Source: Cystobacter fuscus DSM 2262 (lineage in GTDB: Bacteria > Myxococcota > Myxococcia > Myxococcales > Myxococcaceae). Taken from it: a DNA stretch of 64,000 bases. The DNA lies in the NCBI RefSeq assembly GCF_000335475.2, contig NZ_ANAH02000005.1, positions 124,001 to 188,000 of the forward strand, in the 5' to 3' direction. This document shows positions 62,205-64,000 of this stretch, piece after piece; within the stretch, counting starts at the first letter, position 1, and the number at the start of each line of letters is the position of its first letter. The notes below the pieces were generated by a model. The model was given only the letters and a program-made list of their open reading frames with translations, was not told the DNA's origin and made no database searches. The position numbers and the translations under genes are program-made.

Positions 62205-64000
<1,796 letters not shown>

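Overview
The window is high-GC DNA with long, tightly packed genes. It looks like the chromosome of a myxobacterium, probably of the Cystobacter/Archangium group. Signs are the GTG/ATG starts with purine-rich ribosome sites, many small lipoproteins and Cys-rich exported proteins of unknown function, several one-component regulators, an NtrY/NtrX-type sensor operon, and secreted plant-polysaccharide hydrolases. The placement is an inference from style and gene content; there is no rRNA or other marker, and I saw no tRNA, CRISPR array, insertion sequence or phage.

Region by region. 1-7.5 kb: the end of a TetR regulator, then a one-direction operon of Baeyer-Villiger monooxygenase, COQ4-like protein, ferredoxin reductase, [2Fe-2S] ferredoxin, cytochrome P450 and MFS exporter. 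This is a complete class I P450 system joined to a ketone-oxidising enzyme. 7.5-11.5 kb: unknown exported proteins, including a 57-residue peptide with seven cysteines, a broken gene and a YdcF-type protein. 11.8-22.9 kb: three secreted glycoside hydrolases (GH2, GH97, GH10) around a nitrate-reductase-like NapA/NapC operon. 23-33 kb: redox and detoxification genes, each beside its own regulator (Rrf2 with epoxide hydrolase, TetR with metallo-hydrolase, LysR with aldehyde dehydrogenase, Rrf2 with type II NADH dehydrogenase-like protein). 33.1-35.4 kb: holB-holA, the delta-prime and delta clamp-loader subunits.

35.4-51.9 kb is bounded by two copies, in the same orientation, of the junction between a TIGR02757-family gene and holB. 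One copy keeps holB and only the tail of the TIGR02757 gene; the other keeps the TIGR02757 gene and only the head of holB. The 16 kb between them (small lipoproteins, a beta-helix protein, a TauD/MFS pair, a beta-lactamase-like protein, the NtrY-NtrX-BamA-like-DUF4390 operon, and a TetR/SDR/epoxide hydrolase unit) therefore appears to have been placed between two formerly adjacent genes. Gene remnants inside it (a LysR head, a lipoprotein, a third holB-head fragment) support a history of rearrangement.

51.9-64 kb looks like stable core genome: the TIGR02757 protein, a His-rich MoaB, a Rieske protein, PolX, an exported degenerate protease-like protein overlapping a CPBP membrane protease, an Hsp70/J-domain/CvpA-like operon, a ClpX-like ATPase without the zinc domain, and speA running off the right edge.
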